Positions 36,170-52,129 of a DNA stretch of 64,000 nt are shown here, piece by piece. Each line of letters starts with the position of its first letter. Within the stretch, counting starts at the first letter, position 1. The position numbers were made by a program, and so were the translations under genes. This DNA comes from Aquatica leii (lineage: Eukaryota > Arthropoda > Insecta > Coleoptera > Lampyridae). The DNA lies in NCBI GenBank assembly GCA_035610365.1, contig CM069433.1, forward strand, positions 60,660,794-60,724,793, in the 5' to 3' direction. Under the pieces are notes generated by a model, which was not told the DNA's origin, searched no databases, and saw only the letters and a list, made by a program, of their open reading frames with translations.

Positions 36170-38457
36170 ACCTAGCAATGCATGCAAACTAAAGTTTTCC
36201 ATAATAACATGTAAAAACAAACTAACAGAATCTGAGACGCTTGAAAACGATATCATATTGTACAGCAGTACTAACTGCAATGTTTATAACATTCTTACTA
36301 ATGAAATTCTTTCCTATACAGACATTAGTCGTTAGCAATACGATCAAACCAAAGATTTGCAAAATATTAAGCAAAATAAAACTACTAGAGGTTAAAAGGA
36401 TTAAAATCTGAGGTTTATTACCAATATTATTTAGGAATAAATTTGGTTGACGGACATTAGTACCTAGCAATACATGCAAACTAAAGTTTTCCAGAATATC
36501 ATCTAAAATGAAACTACCAGAATCTGAGACGCTTGAAAACGATATCATATTGTACAGCAGTACTAACTGCAATGTTTATAACATTCTTACTAATGAAATT
36601 CTTTCCTATACAGACATTAGTCGTTAGCAATACGATCAAACCAAAGATTTGCAAAATATTAAGCAAAATAAAACTACTAGAGGTTAAAAAGATTAAAATC
36701 TGAGGTTTATTACCAATATTATTTAGGAATAAATTTGGTTGACGGACATTAGTACCTAGCAATACATGCAAACTAAAGTTTTCCAGAATATCATCTAAAA
36801 TGAAACTACCAGAATCTGAGACGCTTGAAAACGATATCATATTGTACAGCAGTACTAACTGCAATGTTTATAACATTCTTACTAATGAAATTCTTTCCTA
36901 TACAGACATTAGTCGTTAGCAATACGATCAAACCAAAGATTTGCAAAATATTAAGCAAAATAAAACTACTAGAGGTTAAAAAGATTAAAATCTGAGGTTT
37001 ATTAACATTGTTATTTAGGAATTAGTTTGGTTGACGGACATTAAGACCTAGCAATGCATGCAAACTAAAGTTTTCCATAATAACATGTAAAAACAAACTA
37101 ACAGAATCTGAGACGCTTGAAAACGATATCATATTGTACAGCAGTACTAACTGCAATGTTTATAACATTCTTACTAATGAAATTCTTTCCTATACAGACA
37201 TTAGTCGTTAGCAATACGATCAAACCAAAGATTTGCAAAATATTAAGCAAAATAAAACTACTAGAGGTTAAAAGATTAAAATCTGAGGTTTATTAACATT
37301 GTTATTTAGGAATTAGTTTGGTTGACGGACATTAAGACCTAGCAATGCATGCAAACTAAAGTTTTCCATAATAACATGTAAAAACAAACTAACAGAATCT
37401 GAGACGCTTGAAAACGATATCATATTGTACAGCAGTACTAACTGCAATGTTTATAACATTCTTACTAATGAAATTCTTTCCTATACAGACATTAGTCGTT
37501 AGCAATACGATCAAACCAAAGATTTGCAAAATATTAAGCAAAATAAAACTACTAGAGGTTAAAAAGATTAAAATCTGAGGTTTATTACCAATATTATTTA
37601 GGAATAAATTTGGTTGACGGACATTACGACCTAGCAATGCATGCAAACTAAAGTTTTCCAGAATATCATCTAAAATGAAACTACCAGAATCTGAGACGCT
37701 TGAAAACGATATCATATTGTACAGCAGTACTAACTGCAATGTTTATAACATTCTTACTAATGAAATTCTTTCCTATACAGACATTAGTCGTTAGCAATAC
37801 GATCAAACCAAAGATTTGCAAAATATTAAGCAAAATAAAACTACTAGAGGTTAAAAAGATTAAAATCTGAGGTTTATTAACATTGTTATTTAGGAATTAG
37901 TTTGGTTGACGGACATTAAGACCTAGCAATGCATGCAAACTAAAGTTTTCCATAATAACATGTAAAAACAAACTAACAGAATCTGAGACGCTTGAAAACG
38001 ATATCATATTGTACAGCAGTACTAACTGCAATGTTTATAACATTCTTACTAATGAAATTCTTTCCTATACAGACATTAGTCGTTAGCAATACGATCAAAC
38101 CAAAGATTTGCAAAATATTAAGCAAAATAAAACTACTAGAGGTTAAAAAGATTAAAATCTGAGGTTTATTAACATTGTTATTTAGGAATTAGTTTGGTTG
38201 ACGGACATTAAGACCTAGCAATGCATGCAAACTAAAGTTTTCCATAATAACATGTAAAAACAAACTAACAGAATCTGAGACGCTTGAAAACGATATCATA
38301 TTGTACAGCAGTACTAACTGCAATGTTTATAACATTCTTACTAATGAAATTCTTTCCTATACAGACATTAGTCGTTAGCAATACGATCAAACCAAAGATT
38401 TGCAAAATATTAAGCAAAATAAAACTACTAGAGGTTAAAAAGATTAAAATCTGAGGT

Positions 38458-38575
38458 TTATTACCAATATTATTTAGGAATAAATTTGGTTGACGGACAT
38501 TAGTACCTAGCAATGCATGCAAACTAAAGTTTTCCATAATAACATGTAAAAACAAACTACCAGAATCTGAGACGC
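38458..38575 (+). repeat. Chimeric B/A monomer
   Basis: B-type up to GACATTAGTACCTAGCAAT, then A-type (GCATGCAAAC, CCATAATAACATG), then B-type again at CTACCAGAATC. A conversion tract of about 60-70 bp in half 2. Confidence 0.7.
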
Positions 38576-41500
38576 TTGAAAACGATATCATATTGTACAG
38601 CAGTACTAACTGCAATGTTTATAACATTCTTACTAATGAAATTCTTTCCTATACAGACATTAGTCGTTAGCAATACGATCAAACCAAAGATTTGCAAAAT
38701 ATTAAGCAAAATAAAACTACTAGAGGTTAAAAAGATTAAAATCTGAGGTTTATTAACATTGTTATTTAGGAATTAGTTTGGTTGACGGACATTAAGACCT
38801 AGCAATGCATGCAAACTAAAGTTTTCCATAATAACATGTAAAAACAAACTAACAGAATCTGAGACGCTTGAAAACGATATCATATTGTACAGCAGTACTA
38901 ACTGCAATGTTTATAACATTCTTACTAATGAAATTCTTTCCTATACAGACATTAGTCGTTAGCAATACGATCAAACCAAAGTTTTGCAAAATATTAAGCA
39001 AAATAAAACTACTAGAGGTTAAAAGATTAAAATCTGAGGTTTATTACCAATATTATTTAGGAATAAATTTGGTTGACGGACATTAGTACCTAGCAATACA
39101 TGCAAACTAAAGTTTTCCAGAATATCATCTAAAATGAAACTACCAGAATCTGAGACGCTTGAAAACGATATCATATTGTACAGCAGTACTAACTGCAATG
39201 TTTATAACATTCTTACTAATGAAATTCTTTCCTATACAGACATTAGTCGTTAGCAATACGATCAAACCAAAGATTTGCAAAATATTAAGCAAAATAAAAC
39301 TACTAGAGGTTAAAAAGATTAAAATCTGAGGTTTATTAACATTGTTATTTAGGAATTAGTTTGGTTGACGGACATTAAGACCTAGCAATGCATGCAAACT
39401 AAAGTTTTCCATAATAACATGTAAAAACAAACTAACAGAATCTGAGACGCTTGAAAACGATATCATATTGTACAGCAGTACTAACTGCAATGTTTATAAC
39501 ATTCTTACTAATGAAATTCTTTCCTATACAGACATTAGTCGTTAGCAATACGATCAAACCAAAGATTTGCAAAATATTAAGCAAAATAAAACTACTAGAG
39601 GTTAAAAAGATTAAAATCTGAGGTTTATTAACATTGTTATTTAGGAATTAGTTTGGTTGACGGACATTAAGACCTAGCAATGCATGCAAACTAAAGTTTT
39701 CCATAATAACATGTAAAAACAAACTAACAGAATCTGAGACGCTTGAAAACGATATCATATTGTACAGCAGTACTAACTGCAATGTTTATAACATTCTTAC
39801 TAATGAAATTCTTTCCTATACAGACATTAGTCGTTAGCAATACGATCAAACCAAAGATTTGCAAAATATTAAGCAAAATAAAACTACTAGAGGTTAAAAA
39901 GATTAAAATCTGAGGTTTATTAACATTGTTATTTAGGAATTAGTTTGGTTGACGGACATTAAGACCTAGCAATACATGCAAACTAAAGTTTTCCATAATA
40001 ACATGTAAAAACAAACTAACAGAATCTGAGACGCTTGAAAACGATATCATATTGTACAGCAGTACTAACTGCAATGTTTATAACATTCTTACTAATGAAA
40101 TTCTTTCCTATACAGACATTAGTCGTTAGCAATACGATCAAACCAAAGATTTGCAAAATATTAAGCAAAATAAAACTACTAGAGGTTAAAAAGATTAAAA
40201 TCTGAGGTTTATTAACATTGTTATTTAGGAATTAGTTTGGTTGACGGACATTAAGACCTAGCAATGCATGCAAACTAAAGTTTTCCATAATAACATGTAA
40301 AAACAAACTAACAGAATCTGAGACGCTTGAAAACGATATCATATTGTACAGCAGTACTAACTGCAATGTTTATAACATTCTTACTAATGAAATTCTTTCC
40401 TATACAGACATTAGTCGTTAGCAATACGATCAAACCAAAGTTTTGCAAAATATTAAGCAAAATAAAACTACTAGAGGTTAAAAAGATTAAAATCTGAGGT
40501 TTATTACCAATATTATTTAGGAATAAATTTGGTTGACGGACATTAGTACCTAGCAATACATGCAAACTAAAGTTTTCCAGAATATCATCTAAAATGAAAC
40601 TACCAGAATCTGAGACGCTTGAAAACGATATCATATTGTACAGCAGTACTAACTGCAATGTTTATAACATTCTTACTAATGAAATTCTTTCCTATACAGA
40701 CATTAGTCGTTAGCAATACGATCAAACCAAAGATTTGCAAAATATTAAGCAAAATAAAACTACTAGAGGTTAAAAAGATTAAAATCTGAGGTTTATTAAC
40801 ATTGTTATTTAGGAATTAGTTTGGTTGACGGACATTAAGACCTAGCAATGCATGCAAACTAAAGTTTTCCATAATAACATGTAAAAACAAACTAACAGAA
40901 TCTGAGACGCTTGAAAACGATATCATATTGTACAGCAGTACTAACTGCAATGTTTATAACATTCTTACTAATGAAATTCTTTCCTATACAGACATTAGTC
41001 GTTAGCAATACGATCAAACCAAAGTTTTGCAAAATATTAAGCAAAATAAAACTACTAGAGGTTAAAAAGATTAAAATCTGAGGTTTATTACCAATATTAT
41101 TTAGGAATAAATTTGGTTGACGGACATTAGTACCTAGCAATACATGCAAACTAAAGTTTTCCAGAATATCATCTAAAATGAAACTACCAGAATCTGAGAC
41201 GCTTGAAAACGATATCATATTGTACAGCAGTACTAACTGCAATGTTTATAACATTCTTACTAATGAAATTCTTTCCTATACAGACATTAGTCGTTAGCAA
41301 TACGATCAAACCAAAGATTTGCAAAATATTAAGCAAAATAAAACTACTAGAGGTTAAAAAGATTAAAATCTGAGGTTTATTAACATTGTTATTTAGGAAT
41401 TAGTTTGGTTGACGGACATTAAGACCTAGCAATGCATGCAAACTAAAGTTTTCCATAATAACATGTAAAAACAAACTAACAGAATCTGAGACGCTTGAAA

Positions 41501-44500
41501 ACGATATCATATTGTACAGCAGTACTAACTGCAATGTTTATAACATTCTTACTAATGAAATTCTTTCCTATACAGACATTAGTCGTTAGCAATACGATCA
41601 AACCAAAGATTTGCAAAATATTAAGCAAAATAAAACTACTAGAGGTTAAAAAGATTAAAATCTGAGGTTTATTAACATTGTTATTTAGGAATTAGTTTGG
41701 TTGACGGACATTAAGACCTAGCAATGCATGCAAACTAAAGTTTTCCATAATAACATGTAAAAACAAACTAACAGAATCTGAGACGCTTGAAAACGATATC
41801 ATATTGTACAGCAGTACTAACTGCAATGTTTATAACATTCTTACTAATGAAATTCTTTCCTATACAGACATTAGTCGTTAGCAATACGATCAAACCAAAG
41901 ATTTGCAAAATATTAAGCAAAATAAAACTACTAGAGGTTAAAAAGATTAAAATCTGAGGTTTATTAACATTGTTATTTAGGAATTAGTTTGGTTGACGGA
42001 CATTAAGACCTAGCAATGCATGCAAACTAAAGTTTTCCATAATAACATGTAAAAACAAACTAACAGAATCTGAGACGCTTGAAAACGATATCATATTGTA
42101 CAGCAGTACTAACTGCAATGTTTATAACATTCTTACTAATGAAATTCTTTCCTATACAGACATTAGTCGTTAGCAATACGATCAAACCAAAGATTTGCAA
42201 AATATTAAGCAAAATAAAACTACTAGAGGTTAAAAAGATTAAAATCTGAGGTTTATTAACATTGTTATTTAGGAATTAGTTTGGTTGACGGACATTAAGA
42301 CCTAGCAATGCATGCAAACTAAAGTTTTCCATAATAACATGTAAAAACAAACTAACAGAATCTGAGACGCTTGAAAACGATATCATATTGTACAGCAGTA
42401 CTAACTGCAATGTTTATAACATTCTTACTAATGAAATTCTTTCCTATACAGACATTAGTCGTTAGCAATACGATCAAACCAAAGATTTGCAAAATATTAA
42501 GCAAAATAAAACTACTAGAGGTTAAAAAGATTAAAATCTGAGGTTTATTACCAATATTATTTAGGAATAAATTTGGTTGACGGACATTAGTACCTAGCAA
42601 TACATGCAAACTAAAGTTTTCCAGAATATCATCTAAAATGAAACTACCAGAATCTGAGACGCTTGAAAACGATATCATATTGTACAGCAGTACTAACTGC
42701 AATGTTTATAACATTCTTACTAATGAAATTCTTTCCTATACAGACATTAGTCGTTAGCAATACGATCAAACCAAAGATTTGCAAAATATTAAGCAAAATA
42801 AAACTACTAGAGGTTAAAAAGATTAAAATCTGAGGTTTATTAACATTGTTATTTAGGAATTAGTTTGGTTGACGGACATTAAGACCTAGCAATGCATGCA
42901 AACTAAAGTTTTCCATAATAACATGTAAAAACAAACTAACAGAATCTGAGACGCTTGAAAACGATATCATATTGTACAGCAGTACTAACTGCAATGTTTA
43001 TAACATTCTTACTAATGAAATTCTTTCCTATACAGACATTAGTCGTTAGCAATACGATCAAACCAAAGATTTGCAAAATATTAAGCAAAATAAAACTACT
43101 AGAGGTTAAAAAGATTAAAATCTGAGGTTTATTAACATTGTTATTTAGGAATTAGTTTGGTTGACGGACATTAAGACCTAGCAATGCATGCAAACTAAAG
43201 TTTTCCATAATAACATGTAAAAACAAACTAACAGAATCTGAGACGCTTGAAAACGATATCATATTGTACAGCAGTACTAACTGCAATGTTTATAACATTC
43301 TTACTAATGAAATTCTTTCCTATACAGACATTAGTCGTTAGCAATACGATCAAACCAAAGATTTGCAAAATATTAAGCAAAATAAAACTACTAGAGGTTA
43401 AAAAGATTAAAATCTGAGGTTTATTAACATTGTTATTTAGGAATTAGTTTGGTTGACGGACATTAAGACCTAGCAATACATGCAAACTAAAGTTTTCCAT
43501 AATAACATGTAAAAACAAACTAACAGAATCTGAGACGCTTGAAAACGATATCATATTGTACAGCAGTACTAACTGCAATGTTTATAACATTCTTACTAAT
43601 GAAATTCTTTCCTATACAGACATTAGTCGTTAGCAATACGATCAAACCAAAGATTTGCAAAATATTAAGCAAAATAAAACTACTAGAGGTTAAAAAGATT
43701 AAAATCTGAGGTTTATTAACATTGTTATTTAGGAATTAGTTTGGTTGACGGACATTAAGACCTAGCAATGCATGCAAACTAAAGTTTTCCATAATAACAT
43801 GTAAAAACAAACTAACAGAATCTGAGACGCTTGAAAACGATATCATATTGTACAGCAGTACTAACTGCAATGTTTATAACATTCTTACTAATGAAATTCT
43901 TTCCTATACAGACATTAGTCGTTAGCAATACGATCAAACCAAAGATTTGCAAAATATTAAGCAAAATAAAACTACTAGAGGTTAAAAAGATTAAAATCTG
44001 AGGTTTATTACCAATATTATTTAGGAATAAATTTGGTTGACGGACATTAGTACCTAGCAATACATGCAAACTAAAGTTTTCCAGAATATCATCTAAAATG
44101 AAACTACCAGAATCTGAGACGCTTGAAAACGATATCATATTGTACAGCAGTACTAACTGCAATGTTTATAACATTCTTACTAATGAAATTCTTTCCTATA
44201 CAGACATTAGTCGTTAGCAATACGATCAAACCAAAGATTTGCAAAATATTAAGCAAAATAAAACTACTAGAGGTTTAAAGATTAAAATCTGAGGTTTATT
44301 AACATTGTTATTTAGGAATTAGTTTGGTTGACGGACATTAAGACCTAGCAATGCATGCAAACTAAAGTTTTCCATAATAACATGTAAAAACAAACTAACA
44401 GAATCTGAGACGCTTGAAAACGATATCATATTGTACAGCAGTACTAACTGCAATGTTTATAACATTCTTACTAATGAAATTCTTTCCTATACAGACATTA

Positions 44501-47500
44501 GTCGTTAGCAATACGATCAAACCAAAGATTTGCAAAATATTAAGCAAAATAAAACTACTAGAGGTTAAAAAGATTAAAATCTGAGGTTTATTACCAATAT
44601 TATTTAGGAATAAATTTGGTTGACGGACATTAGTACCTAGCAATACATGCAAACTAAAGTTTTCCAGAATATCATCTAAAATGAAACTACCAGAATCTGA
44701 GACGCTTGAAAACGATATCATATTGTACAGCAGTACTAACTGCAATGTTTATAACATTCTTACTAATGAAATTCTTTCCTATACAGACATTAGTCGTTAG
44801 CAATACGATCAAACCAAAGATTTGCAAAATATTAAGCAAAATAAAACTACTAGAGGTTAAAAAGATTAAAATCTGAGGTTTATTAACATTGTTATTTAGG
44901 AATTAGTTTGGTTGACGGACATTAAGACCTAGCAATGCATGCAAACTAAAGTTTTCCATAATAACATGTAAAAACAAACTAACAGAATCTGAGACGCTTG
45001 AAAACGATATCATATTGTACAGCAGTACTAACTGCAATGTTTATAACATTCTTACTAATGAAATTCTTTCCTATACAGACATTAGTCGTTAGCAATACGA
45101 TCAAACCAAAGTTTTGCAAAATATTAAGCAAAATAAAACTACTAGAGGTTAAAAAGATTAAAATCTGAGGTTTATTACCAATATTATTTAGGAATAAATT
45201 TGGTTGACGGACATTAGTACCTAGCAATACATGCAAACTAAAGTTTTCCAGAATATCATCTAAAATGAAACTACCAGAATCTGAGACGCTTGAAAACGAT
45301 ATCATATTGTACAGCAGTACTAACTGCAATGTTTATAACATTCTTACTAATGAAATTCTTTCCTATACAGACATTAGTCGTTAGCAATACGATCAAACCA
45401 AAGATTTGCAAAATATTAAGCAAAATAAAACTACTAGAGGTTAAAAAGATTAAAATCTGAGGTTTATTAACATTGTTATTTAGGAATTAGTTTGGTTGAC
45501 GGACATTAAGACCTAGCAATGCATGCAAACTAAAGTTTTCCATAATAACATGTAAAAACAAACTAACAGAATCTGAGACGCTTGAAAACGATATCATATT
45601 GTACAGCAGTACTAACTGCAATGTTTATAACATTCTTACTAATGAAATTCTTTCCTATACAGACATTAGTCGTTAGCAATACGATCAAACCAAAGATTTG
45701 CAAAATATTAAGCAAAATAAAACTACTAGAGGTTAAAAAGATTAAAATCTGAGGTTTATTACCAATATTATTTAGGAATAAATTTGGTTGACGGACATTA
45801 GTACCTAGCAATACATGCAAACTAAAGTTTTCCAGAATATCATCTAAAATGAAACTACCAGAATCTGAGACGCTTGAAAACGATATCATATTGTACAGCA
45901 GTACTAACTGCAATGTTTATAACATTCTTACTAATGAAATTCTTTCCTATACAGACATTAGTCGTTAGCAATACGATCAAACCAAAGATTTGCAAAATAT
46001 TAAGCAAAATAAAACTACTAGAGGTTAAAAAGATTAAAATCTGAGGTTTATTAACATTGTTATTTAGGAATTAGTTTGGTTGACGGACATTAAGACCTAG
46101 CAATGCATGCAAACTAAAGTTTTCCATAATAACATGTAAAAACAAACTAACAGAATCTGAGACGCTTGAAAACGATATCATATTGTACAGCAGTACTAAC
46201 TGCAATGTTTATAACATTCTTACTAATGAAATTCTTTCCTATACAGACATTAGTCGTTAGCAATACGATCAAACCAAAGATTTGCAAAATATTAAGCAAA
46301 ATAAAACTACTAGAGGTTAAAAAGATTAAAATCTGAGGTTTATTAACATTGTTATTTAGGAATTAGTTTGGTTGACGGACATTAAGACCTAGCAATGCAT
46401 GCAAACTAAAGTTTTCCATAATAACATGTAAAAACAAACTAACAGAATCTGAGACGCTTGAAAACGATATCATATTGTACAGCAGTACTAACTGCAATGT
46501 TTATAACATTCTTACTAATGAAATTCTTTCCTATACAGACATTAGTCGTTAGCAATACGATCAAACCAAAGATTTGCAAAATATTAAGCAAAATAAAACT
46601 ACTAGAGGTTAAAAAGATTAAAATCTGAGGTTTATTAACATTGTTATTTAGGAATTAGTTTGGTTGACGGACATTAAGACCTAGCAATGCATGCAAACTA
46701 AAGTTTTCCATAATAACATGTAAAAACAAACTAACAGAATCTGAGACGCTTGAAAACGATATCATATTGTACAGCAGTACTAACTGCAATGTTTATAACA
46801 TTCTTACTAATGAAATTCTTTCCTATACAGACATTAGTCGTTAGCAATACGATCAAACCAAAGTTTTGCAAAATATTAAGCAAAATAAAACTACTAGAGG
46901 TTAAAAAGATTAAAATCTGAGGTTTATTACCAATATTATTTAGGAATAAATTTGGTTGACGGACATTAGTACCTAGCAATACATGCAAACTAAAGTTTTC
47001 CAGAATATCATCTAAAATGAAACTACCAGAATCTGAGACGCTTGAAAACGATATCATATTGTACAGCAGTACTAACTGCAATGTTTATAACATTCTTACT
47101 AATGAAATTCTTTCCTATACAGACATTAGTCGTTAGCAATACGATCAAACCAAAGATTTGCAAAATATTAAGCAAAATAAAACTACTAGAGGTTAAAAAG
47201 ATTAAAATCTGAGGTTTATTAACATTGTTATTTAGGAATTAGTTTGGTTGACGGACATTAAGACCTAGCAATGCATGCAAACTAAAGTTTTCCATAATAA
47301 CATGTAAAAACAAACTAACAGAATCTGAGACGCTTGAAAACGATATCATATTGTACAGCAGTACTAACTGCAATGTTTATAACATTCTTACTAATGAAAT
47401 TCTTTCCTATACAGACATTAGTCGTTAGCAATACGATCAAACCAAAGATTTGCAAAATATTAAGCAAAATAAAACTACTAGAGGTTAAAAAGATTAAAAT

Positions 47501-50500
47501 CTGAGGTTTATTAACATTGTTATTTAGGAATTAGTTTGGTTGACGGACATTAAGACCTAGCAATGCATGCAAACTAAAGTTTTCCATAATAACATGTAAA
47601 AACAAACTAACAGAATCTGAGACGCTTGAAAACGATATCATATTGTACAGCAGTACTAACTGCAATGTTTATAACATTCTTACTAATGAAATTCTTTCCT
47701 ATACAGACATTAGTCGTTAGCAATACGATCAAACCAAAGATTTGCAAAATATTAAGCAAAATAAAACTACTAGAGGTTAAAAAGATTAAAATCTGAGGTT
47801 TATTACCAATATTATTTAGGAATAAATTTGGTTGACGGACATTACGACCTAGCAATGCATGCAAACTAAAGTTTTCCAGAATATCATCTAAAATGAAACT
47901 ACCAGAATCTGAGACGCTTGAAAACGATATCATATTGTACAGCAGTACTAACTGCAATGTTTATAACATTCTTACTAATGAAATTCTTTCCTATACAGAC
48001 ATTAGTCGTTAGCAATACGATCAAACCAAAGATTTGCAAAATATTAAGCAAAATAAAACTACTAGAGGTTAAAAAGATTAAAATCTGAGGTTTATTAACA
48101 TTGTTATTTAGGAATTAGTTTGGTTGACGGACATTAAGACCTAGCAATGCATGCAAACTAAAGTTTTCCATAATAACATGTAAAAACAAACTAACAGAAT
48201 CTGAGACGCTTGAAAACGATATCATATTGTACAGCAGTACTAACTGCAATGTTTATAACATTCTTACTAATGAAATTCTTTCCTATACAGACATTAGTCG
48301 TTAGCAATACGATCAAACCAAAGATTTGCAAAATATTAAGCAAAATAAAACTACTAGAGGTTAAAAAGATTAAAATCTGAGGTTTATTAACATTGTTATT
48401 TAGGAATTAGTTTGGTTGACGGACATTAAGACCTAGCAATGCATGCAAACTAAAGTTTTCCATAATAACATGTAAAAACAAACTAACAGAATCTGAGACG
48501 CTTGAAAACGATATCATATTGTACAGCAGTACTAACTGCAATGTTTATAACATTCTTACTAATGAAATTCTTTCCTATACAGACATTAGTCGTTAGCAAT
48601 ACGATCAAACCAAAGTTTTGCAAAATATTAAGCAAAATAAAACTACTAGAGGTTAAAAAGATTAAAATCTGAGGTTTATTACCAATATTATTTAGGAATA
48701 AATTTGGTTGACGGACATTAGTACCTAGCAATACATGCAAACTAAAGTTTTCCAGAATATCATCTAAAATGAAACTACCAGAATCTGAGACGCTTGAAAA
48801 CGATATCATATTGTACAGCAGTACTAACTGCAATGTTTATAACATTCTTACTAATGAAATTCTTTCCTATACAGACATTAGTCGTTAGCAATACGATCAA
48901 ACCAAAGATTTGCAAAATATTAAGCAAAATAAAACTACTAGAGGTTAAAAAGATTAAAATCTGAGGTTTATTAACATTGTTATTTAGGAATTAGTTTGGT
49001 TGACGGACATTAAGACCTAGCAATGCATGCAAACTAAAGTTTTCCATAATAACATGTAAAAACAAACTAACAGAATCTGAGACGCTTGAAAACGATATCA
49101 TATTGTACAGCAGTACTAACTGCAATGTTTATAACATTCTTACTAATGAAATTCTTTCCTATACAGACATTAGTCGTTAGCAATACGATCAAACCAAAGA
49201 TTTGCAAAATATTAAGCAAAATAAAACTACTAGAGGTTAAAAAGATTAAAATCTGAGGTTTATTACCAATATTATTTAGGAATAAATTTGGTTGACGGAC
49301 ATTAGTACCTAGCAATACATGCAAACTAAAGTTTTCCAGAATATCATCTAAAATGAAACTACCAGAATCTGAGACGCTTGAAAACGATATCATATTGTAC
49401 AGCAGTACTAACTGCAATGTTTATAACATTCTTACTAATGAAATTCTTTCCTATACAGACATTAGTCGTTAGCAATACGATCAAACCAAAGATTTGCAAA
49501 ATATTAAGCAAAATAAAACTACTAGAGGTTAAAAAGATTAAAATCTGAGGTTTATTAACATTGTTATTTAGGAATTAGTTTGGTTGACGGACATTAAGAC
49601 CTAGCAATGCATGCAAACTAAAGTTTTCCATAATAACATGTAAAAACAAACTAACAGAATCTGAGACGCTTGAAAACGATATCATATTGTACAGCAGTAC
49701 TAACTGCAATGTTTATAACATTCTTACTAATGAAATTCTTTCCTATACAGACATTAGTCGTTAGCAATACGATCAAACCAAAGATTTGCAAAATATTAAG
49801 CAAAATAAAACTACTAGAGGTTAAAAAGATTAAAATCTGAGGTTTATTAACATTGTTATTTAGGAATTAGTTTGGTTGACGGACATTAAGACCTAGCAAT
49901 GCATGCAAACTAAAGTTTTCCATAATAACATGTAAAAACAAACTAACAGAATCTGAGACGCTTGAAAACGATATCATATTGTACAGCAGTACTAACTGCA
50001 ATGTTTATAACATTCTTACTAATGAAATTCTTTCCTATACAGACATTAGTCGTTAGCAATACGATCAAACCAAAGATTTGCAAAATATTAAGCAAAATAA
50101 AACTACTAGAGGTTAAAAAGATTAAAATCTGAGGTTTATTACCAATATTATTTAGGAATAAATTTGGTTGACGGACATTAGTACCTAGCAATACATGCAA
50201 ACTAAAGTTTTCCAGAATATCATCTAAAATGAAACTACCAGAATCTGAGACGCTTGAAAACGATATCATATTGTACAGCAGTACTAACTGCAATGTTTAT
50301 AACATTCTTACTAATGAAATTCTTTCCTATACAGACATTAGTCGTTAGCAATACGATCAAACCAAAGATTTGCAAAATATTAAGCAAAATAAAACTACTA
50401 GAGGTTAAAAAGATTAAAATCTGAGGTTTATTAACATTGTTATTTAGGAATTAGTTTGGTTGACGGACATTAAGACCTAGCAATGCATGCAAACTAAAGT

Positions 50501-50740
50501 TTTCCATAATAACATGTAAAAACAAACTAACAGAATCTGAGACGCTTGAAAACGATATCATATTGTACAGCAGTACTAACTGCAATGTTTATAACATTCT
50601 TACTAATGAAATTCTTTCCTATACAGACATTAGTCGTTAGCAATACGATCAAACCAAAGATTTGCAAAATATTAAGCAAAATAAAACTACTAGAGGTTAA
50701 AAAGATTAAAATCTGAGGTTTATTAACATTGTTATTTAGG

Positions 50741-50790
50741 AATTATTTTGATTGACGGACATTAAGACCTAGCAATGCAAACTAAAGTTT
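50741..50790 (+). repeat. Monomer with 4-bp deletion and clustered changes
   Basis: GAATTATTTTGATTGACGG replaces GAATTAGTTTGGTTGACGG, and CAATGCAAAC replaces CAATGCATGCAAAC, by loss of one ATGC. The same deletion recurs at about 63906. Confidence 0.8.
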
Positions 50791-52129
50791 TCCATAATAA
50801 CATGTAAAAACAAACTAACAGAATCTGAGACGCTTGAAAACGATATCATATTGTACAGCAGTACTAACTGCAATGTTTATAACATTCTTACTAATGAAAT
50901 TCTTTCCTATACAGACATTAGTCGTTAGCAATACGATCAAACCAAAGATTTGCAAAATATTAAGCAAAATAAAACTACTAGAGGTTAAAAAGATTAAAAT
51001 CTGAGGTTTATTAACATTGTTATTTAGGAATTAGTTTGGTTGACGGACATTAAGACCTAGCAATGCATGCAAACTAAAGTTTTCCATAATAACATGTAAA
51101 AACAAACTAACAGAATCTGAGACGCTTGAAAACGATATCATATTGTACAGCAGTACTAACTGCAATGTTTATAACATTCTTACTAATGAAATTCTTTCCT
51201 ATACAGACATTAGTCGTTAGCAATACGATCAAACCAAAGTTTTGCAAAATATTAAGCAAAATAAAACTACTAGAGGTTAAAAAGATTAAAATCTGAGGTT
51301 TATTACCAATATTATTTAGGAATAAATTTGGTTGACGGACATTAGTACCTAGCAATACATGCAAACTAAAGTTTTCCAGAATATCATCTAAAATGAAACT
51401 ACCAGAATCTGAGACGCTTGAAAACGATATCATATTGTACAGCAGTACTAACTGCAATGTTTATAACATTCTTACTAATGAAATTCTTTCCTATACAGAC
51501 ATTAGTCGTTAGCAATACGATCAAACCAAAGATTTGCAAAATATTAAGCAAAATAAAACTACTAGAGGTTAAAAAGATTAAAATCTGAGGTTTATTAACA
51601 TTGTTATTTAGGAATTAGTTTGGTTGACGGACATTAAGACCTAGCAATGCATGCAAACTAAAGTTTTCCATAATAACATGTAAAAACAAACTAACAGAAT
51701 CTGAGACGCTTGAAAACGATATCATATTGTACAGCAGTACTAACTGCAATGTTTATAACATTCTTACTAATGAAATTCTTTCCTATACAGACATTAGTCG
51801 TTAGCAATACGATCAAACCAAAGATTTGCAAAATATTAAGCAAAATAAAACTACTAGAGGTTCAAACGATTAAAATCTGAGGTTTATTAACATTGTTATT
51901 TAGGAATTAGTTTGGTTGACGGACATTAAGACCTAGCAATGCATGCAAACTAAAGTTTTCCATAATAACATGTAAAAACAAACTAACAGAATCTGAGACG
52001 CTTGAAAACGATATCATATTGTACAGCAGTACTAACTGCAATGTTTATAACATTCTTACTAATGAAATTCTTTCCTATACAGACATTAGTCGTTAGCAAT
52101 ACGATCAAACCAAAGATTTGCAAAATATT

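Noticed and set aside
36135-36335. 66-codon plus-strand frame
   Set aside because: Created by the 20-bp templated insertion within a satellite monomer; no coding features.
39971-43480. Possible 12-monomer higher-order repeat (rare CAATACATGC in A monomers 3504 bp apart, B units at 40308/43812)
   Set aside because: Only some B positions and none of the GTTTTGC states repeat at this period, so evidence is too weak.
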